From Roseobacter fucihabitans (lineage in GTDB: Bacteria > Pseudomonadota > Alphaproteobacteria > Rhodobacterales > Rhodobacteraceae): a DNA stretch of 64,000 nucleotides. The stretch is from the NCBI RefSeq assembly GCF_014337925.2, contig NZ_CP143423.1, positions 92,501 through 156,500 on the forward strand, read 5' to 3'. Both the position numbers and the translations under genes were made by a program. Shown piece by piece: positions 18,038-27,800 of the stretch. The notes under the pieces are model-generated. The model saw only the letters and a list, made by a program, of their open reading frames with translations, had not been told where the DNA came from and did no database searches. The first letter of the stretch is position 1, and the number at the start of each line of letters is the position of its first letter.

Positions 18038-20032
18038 ATGTCTGACCCAATTTATTTGGCAGAAAGCCACGATCACGCGAACAGCGGTGTCAGTGCAGAC
18101 CGGCCCGTCGCGGCGAAAGTCGCATATTTGTCCAAAGACAGATGTGCTATTTTCTTTAACGCCCCCACGGAAGCGGTGGATCAGAAAAACCGTTTGACCG
18201 TTTCCGTCGGTGGTCGGCTTCGCTGTACGCCTGTAATGATATTGCGTTTGCCCCTCGAGGGTGCGGGTTTGCGTTTCGTTATCCTGTTGTCGACGGGTGA
18301 CATGCCAATTCATCGGCAAGATATCAAAATTCATGCCGGTCCGCGCCTGATGGCCTCAGTTGACCCGTCGGCGCTGCAATCCCCCCTCGTTGATCAGTTG
18401 AGTCTGGTGTCAAACCTATCAAGCGAGGGGCAAACAAAACTGTTGCGCGCCCTTCTGACCACCGGCCCTTCCTTGTTCAAGAGCAATGCGCAATCGGGCA
18501 AGTCCCTGGAGGGGTTCGACCGAATAATCAAACAGCTTTTGTCGTCACTCTGCGTATCACGCTTGCCGCTCAAGAGCTTTCGCGCAGTCGGCAAAGATGC
18601 GCGGGTCCTGAGCTATGTGATGCCTGCGGACGCTGATGACGTTGCCTTGACCGATCTTGTCCAAGTGACGGCGGGGCGCGTCAAACGCATTTCAAAATTT
18701 AACCTCATGGCCGAAAGGGATGCGAAGGGCGTGACGCTTCACCTCGTGCTGTCAGAGCCGATCGCGCCTGATGCGACATTGATCGGCGTATCGGACAAGC
18801 CCCTCCATCTGATGGGGCCGACACGGGATGAGGATTTGCGCCCGTTGCAACCCTGGCTCGACCGTCAGGGTGCGCCTGTCCAGCGTTACATGATCGACGT
18901 TCTCAAAAAGCTATGCAGCGATGATCCGATGGCCAATAGCCTGTATCAGGAATTGCGCTGTGCCGCGCGCGATAAGCCGCAGCTGAATATCCTCCATGCC
19001 GCGCGATGCGGTGATGGTCTGCTTTATATGATCAAGGCACAGGACCCGCGGGGGCTGCTCTCGAATGCAAGATGGGTTTGTGAGGACATCGAACTGGACG
19101 TTCCGCTTGATCGCGCCGTCTGGCATCCGACCCATGGTGACGTTCACGTGGGATATCTACGGGGTTTTCAACTGACGGACCCCTTGCCAAAAACGTTCCA
19201 CCTCTGGGGTGAAATGCGCTCGCGTCGGGCATTCTTGGCGCAGAGTGTTGAGCCGCATGAGTTTGACGGGCGCATCCCCGAGATTTACGAACACCTCGAA
19301 AATAAAATGGTCGACCGTATGCTCGGGCAGGCGTTGGCGGCATCCCTCCAGGGCAGATCGGCACCAAGGGCGACGGTCGATTGGTTCGGCACCCGTCCCG
19401 CGGCACCGAAGACCCGGTTGATCGTCTGTGTTAACCAGACTTTTGATCACCCCAGGGCGCTATTGACGCAACTGGCTCAAGAGCCGGGGGCTGATGGCTG
19501 TGTCACCTATCTTGTGGCCTCGGATCCCGCGCAAAGATCGGGTTTGCGGCGCATTGCCGAAGACATGAATGCTGTCACAGGTTGCACAGTTGCGGTCGTG
19601 GTATTCGACGCAGTGGCGTTGCCCTCTGAACGGCTGCGCGCCGTTTTGACGCTGGAAACTGCCGAGGCCACAATTGTGTTCCCTCGGGCATGGTTGCCAA
19701 AAACATCGGGATGGCTGAAGCGGTGGCATACCCTGGTGGCATCCCAAGGCGAGGCTCAAACCGCCAGAATCGCAGGGGGTGGCGGAGAATATTTGGAGTT
19801 GTCGCCTGGGCGGTGCCAGATTTTTAACCAAGCCGCTGTAGAGTTTTTCGTAGGGCTTCCTCTAAGATCGGCCTCCGTTGAAGCAGACCTGAACGGGATC
19901 AACGAAATGTCCGGTGCCGCCGTTCCGGAAACCGAAAGTGCAATCTGTTATGAAACCGCCTCAGCGATGAGTAACACCCAACGACGTGCGGATGCCGAGG
20001 CCGTCGCCCATCTCGCGCAGAGGGCGGAATGA
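18038..20032 (+). CDS. Large protein with a C-terminal glycosyltransferase-like region
   Basis: 664 residues; I do not recognise it as a named family. No signal peptide or membrane segment is visible. The N-terminal about 430 residues are mixed alpha/beta of unknown role. Residues about 450-600 (TRLIVCVNQTFDHPRALLTQ, VTYLVASDPAQRSGLRR, and a PRAWLPKTSGWLKRW stretch) resemble the second half of the 707-residue protein two genes on, suggesting a divergent GT-A-like fold. It begins 83 nt after the RTX gene and overlaps the next gene by ATGA. It may handle glycan transfer to the RTX product, but this is inference from position. Confidence 0.6.
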   Translation: MSDPIYLAESHDHANSGVSADRPVAAKVAYLSKDRCAIFFNAPTEAVDQKNRLTVSVGGRLRCTPVMILRLPLEGAGLRFVILLSTGDMPIHRQDIKIHAGPRLMASVDPSALQSPLVDQLSLVSNLSSEGQTKLLRALLTTGPSLFKSNAQSGKSLEGFDRIIKQLLSSLCVSRLPLKSFRAVGKDARVLSYVMPADADDVALTDLVQVTAGRVKRISKFNLMAERDAKGVTLHLVLSEPIAPDATLIGVSDKPLHLMGPTRDEDLRPLQPWLDRQGAPVQRYMIDVLKKLCSDDPMANSLYQELRCAARDKPQLNILHAARCGDGLLYMIKAQDPRGLLSNARWVCEDIELDVPLDRAVWHPTHGDVHVGYLRGFQLTDPLPKTFHLWGEMRSRRAFLAQSVEPHEFDGRIPEIYEHLENKMVDRMLGQALAASLQGRSAPRATVDWFGTRPAAPKTRLIVCVNQTFDHPRALLTQLAQEPGADGCVTYLVASDPAQRSGLRRIAEDMNAVTGCTVAVVVFDAVALPSERLRAVLTLETAEATIVFPRAWLPKTSGWLKRWHTLVASQGEAQTARIAGGGGEYLELSPGRCQIFNQAAVEFFVGLPLRSASVEADLNGINEMSGAAVPETESAICYETASAMSNTQRRADAEAVAHLAQRAE

Positions 20033-21276
20033 ATATACTCGTCATCTGCCACGATCATCCACATTATACGACCGGTGGGACCGAGGTTTTATCCCATGAT
20101 CTCTGCCAGGCCTATTCGACGGCAGGGGCCAAAGCCACGTTTGTCGCGGCCACAACCGGTTTGAGCAGACCGGATATGCCCGCTGGCAGCTTGGCAAAAC
20201 TGGGCGATGATTACCTGCTGCGCACGGGGCATTATGACATGTTCACTATGTCCCGAATGGATGGCACGACCTGGGTCTCCTCGTTCAAAGAAATCGTGCA
20301 GAAAACCAATCCGGATGTTGTGCACCTGCATGGGCTGGACCGGCTTGGTGCGGACCTGGTCACGTTGCTGCGGCGTATTTTGCCCGAGGTCTCGATCGTT
20401 CTGACGCTGCACGATTATCAACTGATCTGCCCGAACGAGGGTCTGTTGCTCACCCGACCCGAGGCCGCATTATGCCATCGGCCGTCGCCCGAGGCCTGCA
20501 ACCGCTGTTTCAGTGACCTTTCCATTGACCGGCACGTCCTACGAAAGGCACATCTGCTGGGTGTTCTTGGGATGATCGACGCCTTTGTCGCACCGAGCGA
20601 AGACCTCAAGGCGCGGTTTGTCGCCTGGGGGTTGGAAGCCAATCGTATCCATCTGCTTCGAAACGGTGTTCCCGAACAGAAACAAGCGCCTGCCAGAACC
20701 GTCGACGCCGCCGCCAGGCCGCGCAACCGGTTCGCCTTTTTCGGCCAGTTCGCGGCCCACAAAGGTCTCTACACGCTGCTGGATGCGGCAAGCCGACTTC
20801 AGGCCAGTGGCGCGTCCCTGCGCCTCAGCCTTCATGGCCGCATGTTTCATCCGTCCAAGGAGGCGCAAGCTCGTTTCGATCACGCGATGCAAACAGCACA
20901 ACCCCTTGTTCAAAACCTCGGACCGTATGACCGCTCGGAGCTCACGGACCTGATTTCCGGTTCTGACTGGGTTGTGCTGCCCAGCCTATGGTTCGAAAAT
21001 GCGCCCCTGACAGTTTTGGAGGCCCAAAGGATTGGTAGGCCAGTGATCTGTACCGATATCGGCGGCCTGGGGGAGTTGGTGCAGGACGGGGTGAACGGCC
21101 TGTGCGTACCGCGCGGGAATGCTGCGGCTCTTGCGGAGACTATGGCCCTGGCGGCAAGCGATATCCCTTTGTGGGAACGGCTGGCCGCCAGTGTGCAACC
21201 GCCGCCCTCCACGGCAACGGCCGCAGGCGAACATCTCGCCTTGTTTGACCGTCTCAAACGGAAGGCCGCAGCATGA
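20029..21276 (+). CDS. Glycosyltransferase family 4
   Basis: 415 residues with a GT-B fold. The N-terminal domain has a Gly-rich loop (HYTTGGTEVLSHDL) and DVVHLHGLDRLG; a Cys cluster (CHRPSPEACNRCF) is midway. The C-terminal donor domain has NRFAFFGQFAAHKGLYTLL and the E-x7-E-type ENAPLTVLEAQRIGRPVI with DIGGLGELV, as in retaining GT4 enzymes. Donor and acceptor sugars cannot be told. Its start and stop both overlap neighbours by ATGA. It is clearly related to the GT at 23393. Confidence 0.88.
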   Translation: MNILVICHDHPHYTTGGTEVLSHDLCQAYSTAGAKATFVAATTGLSRPDMPAGSLAKLGDDYLLRTGHYDMFTMSRMDGTTWVSSFKEIVQKTNPDVVHLHGLDRLGADLVTLLRRILPEVSIVLTLHDYQLICPNEGLLLTRPEAALCHRPSPEACNRCFSDLSIDRHVLRKAHLLGVLGMIDAFVAPSEDLKARFVAWGLEANRIHLLRNGVPEQKQAPARTVDAAARPRNRFAFFGQFAAHKGLYTLLDAASRLQASGASLRLSLHGRMFHPSKEAQARFDHAMQTAQPLVQNLGPYDRSELTDLISGSDWVVLPSLWFENAPLTVLEAQRIGRPVICTDIGGLGELVQDGVNGLCVPRGNAAALAETMALAASDIPLWERLAASVQPPPSTATAAGEHLALFDRLKRKAAA

Positions 21277-23396
21277 CACAGGTCATCACTCCTGAGACGC
21301 TCATCCTTCTCCCGGGCGATTTCTGTATTCTTGTTTTCAAGGCGTTGGACGTCGACTTCCCGGACCAGGCGAGGGTCGAAATTGGTGCCCAAACTTCCTC
21401 CTGGATGAACATTGGCTGGGAACATGAAGGCCAGAGGCATGCGATCAGCATGATCGGCACTGTCCCTTCCGTGCCGTTTGAGGTGATGTGCGCGGACGGG
21501 CAGTTTGCACAGATCGGGCCGGCCCGATCCATGACGCCTGACATCAAGAAGTTGGCGGAGGCCGTGCGCTTTTCGGGTGGGCCTTTGGGTGATGTCTTTC
21601 AATTGTTGCGTGCCACGATCGACGAGTTGGCCAATAGTGAAATGACTGAAGTTCTGATGCGGTTCCTGGACCTCACGGCAGAACACAGCGGTTTTGTTGA
21701 GATCGCGGCCCTGCCCGAGACAGGTGGCTTATTCCTGCAGGGCTGGTCAAATCCAGAGATTGCGCAAGATTACACGCTCTTGACAGGCACTGGCGAGGTA
21801 TCCGCCGCCTGCGCGGGCTTTGCGCGCGAGGACCTGATCGCCCCCGCGTCTGGGTTTTGTCTATACGCCCGGAACCATCCGGAGACGTTCCTTAAAACCA
21901 AGAGCGTTTTTCTGTGGCGAAACAACGATTTGCGCCGCCTTGATGTCTTGCCCGAACTCCCCGAGCCGATGCGCGCAGAGACGGCCAATGACCATGTTCG
22001 CATGATGCTGCCGAGGCTATCCGCCAAACCGTCCGTCATGGCCCAGTTCAAGCGGGTATGCAGGCCGCGATTTCGCGGGCAGGATACGTTGTCTGCCTAC
22101 GATGGGCCCGTCGCCGTCGGATTGGACAGGGTCTTGCAGGCAGAAGGCGGGTTATTCGTCACGGGTTGGATGCTGGATCCGCTGGCGCAGATTGATCTTG
22201 CGCTCATCAAGAGCACATCGAACCTATATGCGCCGATCTGGCCTGACGCCCATAGCCTGCATCGCCCCGATCTGCTTGAGGCTTTCGCTCAGGATCCCCG
22301 GTTTGCAGGTCTTCTGGATCCTTCTGAGACGCGGAACGGCTTTTTGTGCTTTGTTCCCGCTGCGTCTGCAAAGGTGAGCAATTCAGAAGTGTATCTGGAA
22401 TTGGTGCTGCAGGATGGGCAGTGTCTTTTCCTGCCGATCACGCCACGGAAATGCCGTGATCTTGGGGCGGCGCATGCGGTTCTGAACGCGGTGCCCCGGC
22501 ATGATCCTGCGCTGAACAGTATTCTGGCCAGACATGTGGCCCCTTTTCTCGTTGGACTCACCGCGAAGGCCTCTGAGAGTCGGTCTCAGATGATCCCGAT
22601 GGGAGAGCCCTATGAGCCAGGCCAAAGGGACGTCGCGGCCTTGATGAGCATGTCCAAACCCGAAGACCTGAAACCCGTCTTCGCCAGTTTGAGCAATACG
22701 GCCGAAGCACATCAGATCGAACTGATCGTGATCATCGACGACACGCTTGACCCGCAGGTGGTGTCGACCTTGCAGGATCAGTTTTTGTTTCATGGTCTGA
22801 CGGGCGGTGTAGTGTCCTGCGCTAAGCATATGTCGCAGGCGGCACGGCTGGATGTCGCGGTTGGCGTGACCAAGGCCGAACATATCTTGTTGTGGGGTCC
22901 CCAGGCTTTGCCGCAGACGACAGGGTGGCTCGATCTGTTGCGTCAAGAAGCTGCGTGCCTGCCCGCGCCCGGTCTGGTCTCCCCGCTGTTGTCCTATGAG
23001 GATGGGTCCATCCACTTCGGGGGACAGCGCATGGCGGGCCGTCCCGCGCAAGCCATCAGCCAATTGGCCGGTTTCAACCGGACGAACCGAGATACTCTGC
23101 ATAAAGTCGAAGTCTCCGCAGGGGCGCATGAACTGGCTCTGATCGACCGCGATCTGTTGATTGAGGTCGGTGGGATTGCTGGTCGCCTGCTGGGGGACAA
23201 ATACACCCATCATGGTCTCGGGGCGCGCCTGCGTCAGCACAACGCCGCTGCCTGGTGCACGCCGCAGGTGGAATTCTGGATGCTGCCCGACCAGGCAACC
23301 CCGCAGCAAAGCGGGGCGTCCTCCTTCATCGACAACGTGGATGCGGCAATCATCTCGCATCTCTCCGTTCCGCAGAAAGCGATAGTAACGTTATGA
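21273..23396 (+). CDS. Large glycosyltransferase-like protein (divergent GT-A region at the C-terminus)
   Basis: 707 residues, not a known named family. The N-terminal half has two units of unknown fold. Residues about 440-680 look like a degenerate family 2 glycosyltransferase: VALMSMSKPEDLKPVFASL, IELIVIIDDTLDPQVVSTL, a region where a metal-binding DxD would be expected (HILLWGPQAL lacks it), then a LVSPLLSYEDGSIHFGG stretch typical of GT2 acceptor loops. Loss of DxD suggests a changed mechanism or a non-catalytic role. ATGA overlaps on both sides place it in the same translationally coupled chain. Confidence 0.6.
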   Translation: MTQVITPETLILLPGDFCILVFKALDVDFPDQARVEIGAQTSSWMNIGWEHEGQRHAISMIGTVPSVPFEVMCADGQFAQIGPARSMTPDIKKLAEAVRFSGGPLGDVFQLLRATIDELANSEMTEVLMRFLDLTAEHSGFVEIAALPETGGLFLQGWSNPEIAQDYTLLTGTGEVSAACAGFAREDLIAPASGFCLYARNHPETFLKTKSVFLWRNNDLRRLDVLPELPEPMRAETANDHVRMMLPRLSAKPSVMAQFKRVCRPRFRGQDTLSAYDGPVAVGLDRVLQAEGGLFVTGWMLDPLAQIDLALIKSTSNLYAPIWPDAHSLHRPDLLEAFAQDPRFAGLLDPSETRNGFLCFVPAASAKVSNSEVYLELVLQDGQCLFLPITPRKCRDLGAAHAVLNAVPRHDPALNSILARHVAPFLVGLTAKASESRSQMIPMGEPYEPGQRDVAALMSMSKPEDLKPVFASLSNTAEAHQIELIVIIDDTLDPQVVSTLQDQFLFHGLTGGVVSCAKHMSQAARLDVAVGVTKAEHILLWGPQALPQTTGWLDLLRQEAACLPAPGLVSPLLSYEDGSIHFGGQRMAGRPAQAISQLAGFNRTNRDTLHKVEVSAGAHELALIDRDLLIEVGGIAGRLLGDKYTHHGLGARLRQHNAAAWCTPQVEFWMLPDQATPQQSGASSFIDNVDAAIISHLSVPQKAIVTL

Positions 23397-24682
23397 AAAC
23401 ACTTATTATCTCTCATGCGCATCCAGATTTTTCAATTGGAGGCGCGCAGGTGGCGTCTTACAATTTGCATTGCGGTATCAAGGCGCAGGAGGGGTGGCAT
23501 TCGCATTATCTGGCCGGTGTCAGCCCCCCGGTCGCGGCCCATCCCGAATCGCCATTGATGTCGCTGGAGCGTGCGGCGGATGAAAGCCTGTATTGGTCCG
23601 ATGATTTTGATTGGTTCTATCTGGGGACAAAGAACCTTGGCAACCTGATGCAGCATTTTGAGCGTTTCCTGTCAGACCTGCAACCTGATGTGGTGAATTT
23701 TCACCATGTCATGGGGTTTGGGGTGGAAGCGATCCATTGCATCCGCCGCGTCCTCGGGGATGTGCCTATTGTTTATACCCTGCACGAATTTCTGCCGATC
23801 TGCGTGAACCACGGGCAGATGATCAAGACCAAGACCCACGCCTTATGCACCAAGGCCTCGCCCTCGGACTGCGGCATGTGCTTTCCGGAGATCGGGCGCG
23901 CGACGCTCAAACGGCGCGAGATTTACATCAAATCGTTCTTTGACCAAGTGGATGCTTTCGTCAGCCCCTCGCATTTCCTGCTGTCCCGGTTTGAGGATTG
24001 GGGATTGCCAAAAGACAAGCTGGTGATGATCGAAAACGGGCTGGAAGGCGGTGTCCCGGCACCTATCCGTCCGATCAAGCCGGGGGCACCGCGCAACCGT
24101 TTCGCCTATTTTGGGCAGTTGAACCCGTTCAAGGGTATTAAGGTGCTGATCGACGCGGTGACGCGCATTCCTGCGGATGTTTGGGGCGATAGTCTGCTGT
24201 ATGTTTACGGCGGAAATCTGGAACACCAGCCTGAAGAGTTTCAGGCCAGTGTCAAGGATCTCTTCCGGCAAGCCCGCAACCGTATCCGCTTTGGGGGGTC
24301 GTACAAAAGCCATGAATTGCCCGAGCTGATGCGGAACACGGATTGGGTTCTGGTCCCCTCGACCTGGTGGGAAAACGCGCCCGTGGTGATACAGGAGGCG
24401 CAATTTCATGGCAGGCCGGTCATCGCGAGCAACATTGGCGGCATGGCCGAGAAAGTCCGCGACCAGATAGATGGCCTGCATTTTCAGGTGAGCAATCCCG
24501 ATAATCTGGCGGAAACGATGGCGCGGGCGATCCGCGAGCCGCAGCTTTGGGACAGGCTGCACAGCGGCATTCAACCACCCATCACGGCCCCTGACAGCGG
24601 TCAGTTTCATGTCGAATTGTTCGAAAAATTGCTGGTGCGCCAGACCGCGGCACGGCGGCTGGCACAAACGGCTGCGGAATGA
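23393..24682 (+). CDS. Glycosyltransferase family 4
   Basis: 429 residues, GT-B fold. The start MKTLIISHAHPDFSIGGAQV fits the family and overlaps the previous stop by ATGA; a longer upstream frame would run through the preceding gene. DVVNFHHVMGFG and CTKASPSDCGMCF in the N-terminal domain, and NRFAYFGQLNPFKGIKVL plus WWENAPVVIQEAQFHGRPVI in the C-terminal domain, match the GT at 20029. The pair looks like an old duplication flanking the 707-residue protein. It is coupled to the secretion ATPase gene by another ATGA overlap. Confidence 0.88.
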   Translation: MKTLIISHAHPDFSIGGAQVASYNLHCGIKAQEGWHSHYLAGVSPPVAAHPESPLMSLERAADESLYWSDDFDWFYLGTKNLGNLMQHFERFLSDLQPDVVNFHHVMGFGVEAIHCIRRVLGDVPIVYTLHEFLPICVNHGQMIKTKTHALCTKASPSDCGMCFPEIGRATLKRREIYIKSFFDQVDAFVSPSHFLLSRFEDWGLPKDKLVMIENGLEGGVPAPIRPIKPGAPRNRFAYFGQLNPFKGIKVLIDAVTRIPADVWGDSLLYVYGGNLEHQPEEFQASVKDLFRQARNRIRFGGSYKSHELPELMRNTDWVLVPSTWWENAPVVIQEAQFHGRPVIASNIGGMAEKVRDQIDGLHFQVSNPDNLAETMARAIREPQLWDRLHSGIQPPITAPDSGQFHVELFEKLLVRQTAARRLAQTAAE

Positions 24683-26418
24683 CTTCGTCTGCCGGTTGGC
24701 AATCCTACGATGCGGCGCGCCGTGATCTGATCAGGGGCGGAATCGCTGCCGGATCGCTGGGCGTGTTTATCAATATCCTCCACCTGTCGTTGCCGCTGTT
24801 CACGATCCAGGTCTATGACCGTGTGTTGTCAAGTGGCAGTCTCGAAACCCTGGGCGCATTGGTGCTTTTGGTGGTGATCATCCTGGGGTTCCAGATCTTG
24901 CTGGATATCCTGCGACAACGCATCTTCCTGATCCTCAGCGGGCGGGTCGCAACGCGCCTTGGTCGCCCGGTTCTTGGGGCCGCTGTTGAGACCTCTTTGC
25001 GCGAAGGCTCTGCCGGGGTCGCAAGCTCATTGCGGGACGTTAATGAGGTACGCGCATTCGTGTCCAGTGGGTCCCTTGCCCTCCCGGTTGATATCGCGAT
25101 GACACCTCTGTTTTTGGGCGTTCTGTTCTTATTGCATCCGGGTTACGGATTGGTTGGCCTTGTGGGTGTGTTGCTGCTGAGCGGATCGGCAATCGCGACC
25201 GAAATGTTGATCCGGCGCCCAGCAGCAGAGGGCAATCAGGCCGCCGCGACCGCGCAGTCAGAAACAGCCGAGGTCATTCGCCACGCGGAAATCGTGACGG
25301 CCATGGGCATGTTGCCCGCACTGGCGCGCAGATGGCGGCGCAATCAAACAGCGGCGATTGAAAAGACCGAAACCGGGCAACGGCTTGTCAAGGCGCTGGG
25401 CTCATTGACGCGCGGTCTGCGGTTAATCCTGCAGATCGCCATCGTGTCCGTCGGTGCGATCCTGGTGACATCAGAAGCGGCCTCCGCAGGCACAATCATC
25501 GCCGCAACCGTGTCATTAGGACGGCTTTTGATGCCTTTTGAGCAATTGATAGACGGGTGGCGGAAATGGTCTGATGTCATTGAACGCATGGGTCGGATGC
25601 GGGAGGTCTGCGATACGGGCGCGGTGGGGCGTGACACGGTCCCTATCGCCATTCAGAACGGCCATTTGACCGTTGATCGACTGACCTACATCCCTTCTGA
25701 GAACGCACGGCCCATTCTGCGCAATGTGTCATTTGAACTTGAAACCGGATCAATGCTGGGGGTGATCGGGCCGTCCGGGGCCGGTAAATCAACCTTATCA
25801 CGGATGCTGGTGGGGGTCTGGAAACCCACGGCAGGCGGGGTATATCTTGATGGGCAAAGCACTTTTAGCCATGAGCGGGGCAGTTTCGGACAGGCTGTGG
25901 GCTATCTGCCGCAGGAGCCCACGCTCTTTAACGCCTCGGTGCGCGACAATATCGCCAAATTCGATGACGTGGACATGGCCGATGTGGTGAAGGCTGCGCG
26001 TATAGCGGGCGTGCATGATTTGATCGGTAGTCTACCGCAGGGTTATGCCACGCGCATCGGAGCGGGCGGCGTCGAGCTCAGCGGCGGGCAAAAGCAACGG
26101 GTGGCGCTTGCCCGTGCCATTGTCGGTGACATTAAATTATTGGTGCTGGATGAGCCTAATGCACATCTGGATGCTGAAGGCGAAGCGGCTCTGGTGGCCG
26201 CCCTGTCCCATCTGAAAAACGAGGGAAAGACGATCGTCGTTATCGCGCAAAGGATGTCGATCCTGACGCGGGCGGACCGGCTATTGGTGCTGCGCGACGG
26301 TGCTGTTGCGAATTTCGGCGCGCCTGGCGATGTCCTGGAGGCAAACGAAAACCGCAGGGTCCTGACCAATCCGGCGTTGGCCGCAGACGCGCAACAGCAG
26401 CAGGAGAAACGATCATGA
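24679..26418 (+). CDS. Type I secretion ABC transporter (permease-ATPase, PrtD type)
   Basis: 579 residues. An N-terminal exporter membrane domain (residues 25-290, six predicted TM segments, starting at SLGVFINILHLSLPLFTIQVYDR) is followed by an ATPase domain with Walker A GPSGAGKST (about 364), signature LSGGQKQRVALARA, Walker B LLVLDEPN and a switch His replaced by Gln in IVVIAQRM. No C39 peptidase or CLD domain is present, as in PrtD/LapB-like exporters of RTX proteins. The unusual AQR in place of the H-loop His is worth noting. It forms the inner-membrane channel with the next gene product; no TolC-like gene is in the window. Confidence 0.92.
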   Translation: MTSSAGWQSYDAARRDLIRGGIAAGSLGVFINILHLSLPLFTIQVYDRVLSSGSLETLGALVLLVVIILGFQILLDILRQRIFLILSGRVATRLGRPVLGAAVETSLREGSAGVASSLRDVNEVRAFVSSGSLALPVDIAMTPLFLGVLFLLHPGYGLVGLVGVLLLSGSAIATEMLIRRPAAEGNQAAATAQSETAEVIRHAEIVTAMGMLPALARRWRRNQTAAIEKTETGQRLVKALGSLTRGLRLILQIAIVSVGAILVTSEAASAGTIIAATVSLGRLLMPFEQLIDGWRKWSDVIERMGRMREVCDTGAVGRDTVPIAIQNGHLTVDRLTYIPSENARPILRNVSFELETGSMLGVIGPSGAGKSTLSRMLVGVWKPTAGGVYLDGQSTFSHERGSFGQAVGYLPQEPTLFNASVRDNIAKFDDVDMADVVKAARIAGVHDLIGSLPQGYATRIGAGGVELSGGQKQRVALARAIVGDIKLLVLDEPNAHLDAEGEAALVAALSHLKNEGKTIVVIAQRMSILTRADRLLVLRDGAVANFGAPGDVLEANENRRVLTNPALAADAQQQQEKRS

Positions 26419-27728
26419 GCGCGTCGTATCAAGACGACGAAACCCTGACGTCCTATAGGCCGACCCTGATCGCGGCGTTGCTCATTTCACTGGGCATGAT
26501 ATTGGCGATACTCGGCTGGTCGATGTTCGCGCGGCTTGATGCGGCGATTGTGGCGAACGGCATTCTGCACGCGGAAAGTGACCGCAAGACCGTTCAACAT
26601 CTTGAGGGGGGCATTCTTGCGGAACTGTTCGTGCGCCCCGGCGATGCGATCAAAGCCGGTCAGGTCGTCGCCCGTCTGGATGACACTCAGATTTCGGAAA
26701 GGCTGGTGCAGCTGCGCGCAGAGTATGAGTTCAGTCAGTTCACACTTTGGCGGCTCTCAGCCGAACAAGATGGGATCCGCCCGGATCCTGATATCGCTCC
26801 AGATCTTGGAGCCGACCAGATTCCAAAACGCCGCGCACAGACCGTGGCGGCGATGGCCCTTTATGAAGCGCGATTGCAAAACCATAATGCTCAGATCGCC
26901 GCATTGGATCACCAGATCGCGCAACGACGAGCACAGATAGACGCCAACACGGGCCTTGCGCGATCTTCCGCTGCGCAGCTCGCATCCTGGACCACTGAAC
27001 GCGAAACGATCAACCGACTGGTTCAAAGCGGGGCTGCGCCGGAACGGCGACTTTGGGAGCTGGACCGCGCAATCGCCGTCAGCGCAGGTACGCGGGATGA
27101 GAACGAAGGTCTTATCGCGGCGGCGCGGCAGGATATTGCGCGCGCGGTTTCGGACAAGGAAGCGCTCACGCAGACCCGTCTGGCAAGCATCGCCTCTGAG
27201 TTGTCGGATGCGCGCCGCACCCTGCTGACACTCAACAGTCAGATCCGCGCGGCAGAAGACATCAGGGAGCGGCATCTGATGCGCGCCCCTCATGGCGGCC
27301 GTGTCGTTGATATTAGTGTTGTGACGACGGGCGCGGTTCTTGGTCCGGGGCAGGTTTTGATGGAAATTCTGCCTGCCGATGATCAGTTGATTGCTTTGGT
27401 CAGGCTGGCACCCAACGCGATTGATTCGGTGAAACCCGGCGGTCCCGCCAAGGTGCGCATGATCGCCTACAAACGCAGTGATGCGCCTTTGGTCAATGGC
27501 ACGTTGTCTTTTGTATCACCCGACATACTCGAAGATCCCGCCACTCAAACCCCCTATTTCGAGGCCCGCGTGACGCTAGACGCCGATGATCTGGGCAAGC
27601 TCGACGAGACGCCGATTTCCGCAGGTATGCCGGTGGAAGTGACGCTTGTGATCGGAACGCGGCGTGCGGGAGACTACCTCATCGAACCCTTCGCCCGACA
27701 TTTCCGGCGGGCCTTCCGGGAAGAATGA
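26415..27728 (+). CDS. HlyD-family type I secretion membrane-fusion protein
   Basis: 437 residues: a short cytoplasmic N-terminus, one TM segment (about 15-35), lipoyl half (VQHLEGGILAELFVRPGDAIKAGQVVARLDD), a long coiled-coil hairpin (about 90-275), the second lipoyl half (MRAPHGGRVVDISVVTTGAVLGPGQVLMEILP) and a C-terminal beta-barrel ending GDYLIEPFARHFRRAFREE. It overlaps the ATPase gene by ATGA. It bridges the ATPase to an outer-membrane TolC protein encoded elsewhere. Confidence 0.93.
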   Translation: MSASYQDDETLTSYRPTLIAALLISLGMILAILGWSMFARLDAAIVANGILHAESDRKTVQHLEGGILAELFVRPGDAIKAGQVVARLDDTQISERLVQLRAEYEFSQFTLWRLSAEQDGIRPDPDIAPDLGADQIPKRRAQTVAAMALYEARLQNHNAQIAALDHQIAQRRAQIDANTGLARSSAAQLASWTTERETINRLVQSGAAPERRLWELDRAIAVSAGTRDENEGLIAAARQDIARAVSDKEALTQTRLASIASELSDARRTLLTLNSQIRAAEDIRERHLMRAPHGGRVVDISVVTTGAVLGPGQVLMEILPADDQLIALVRLAPNAIDSVKPGGPAKVRMIAYKRSDAPLVNGTLSFVSPDILEDPATQTPYFEARVTLDADDLGKLDETPISAGMPVEVTLVIGTRRAGDYLIEPFARHFRRAFREE

Positions 27729-27800
27729 AAAAGAACCGTCTTAACAGCAATGCAAGGTTTCAATGGTCTTTGACAGCAAATGAACGAAAAAGGACACCCT

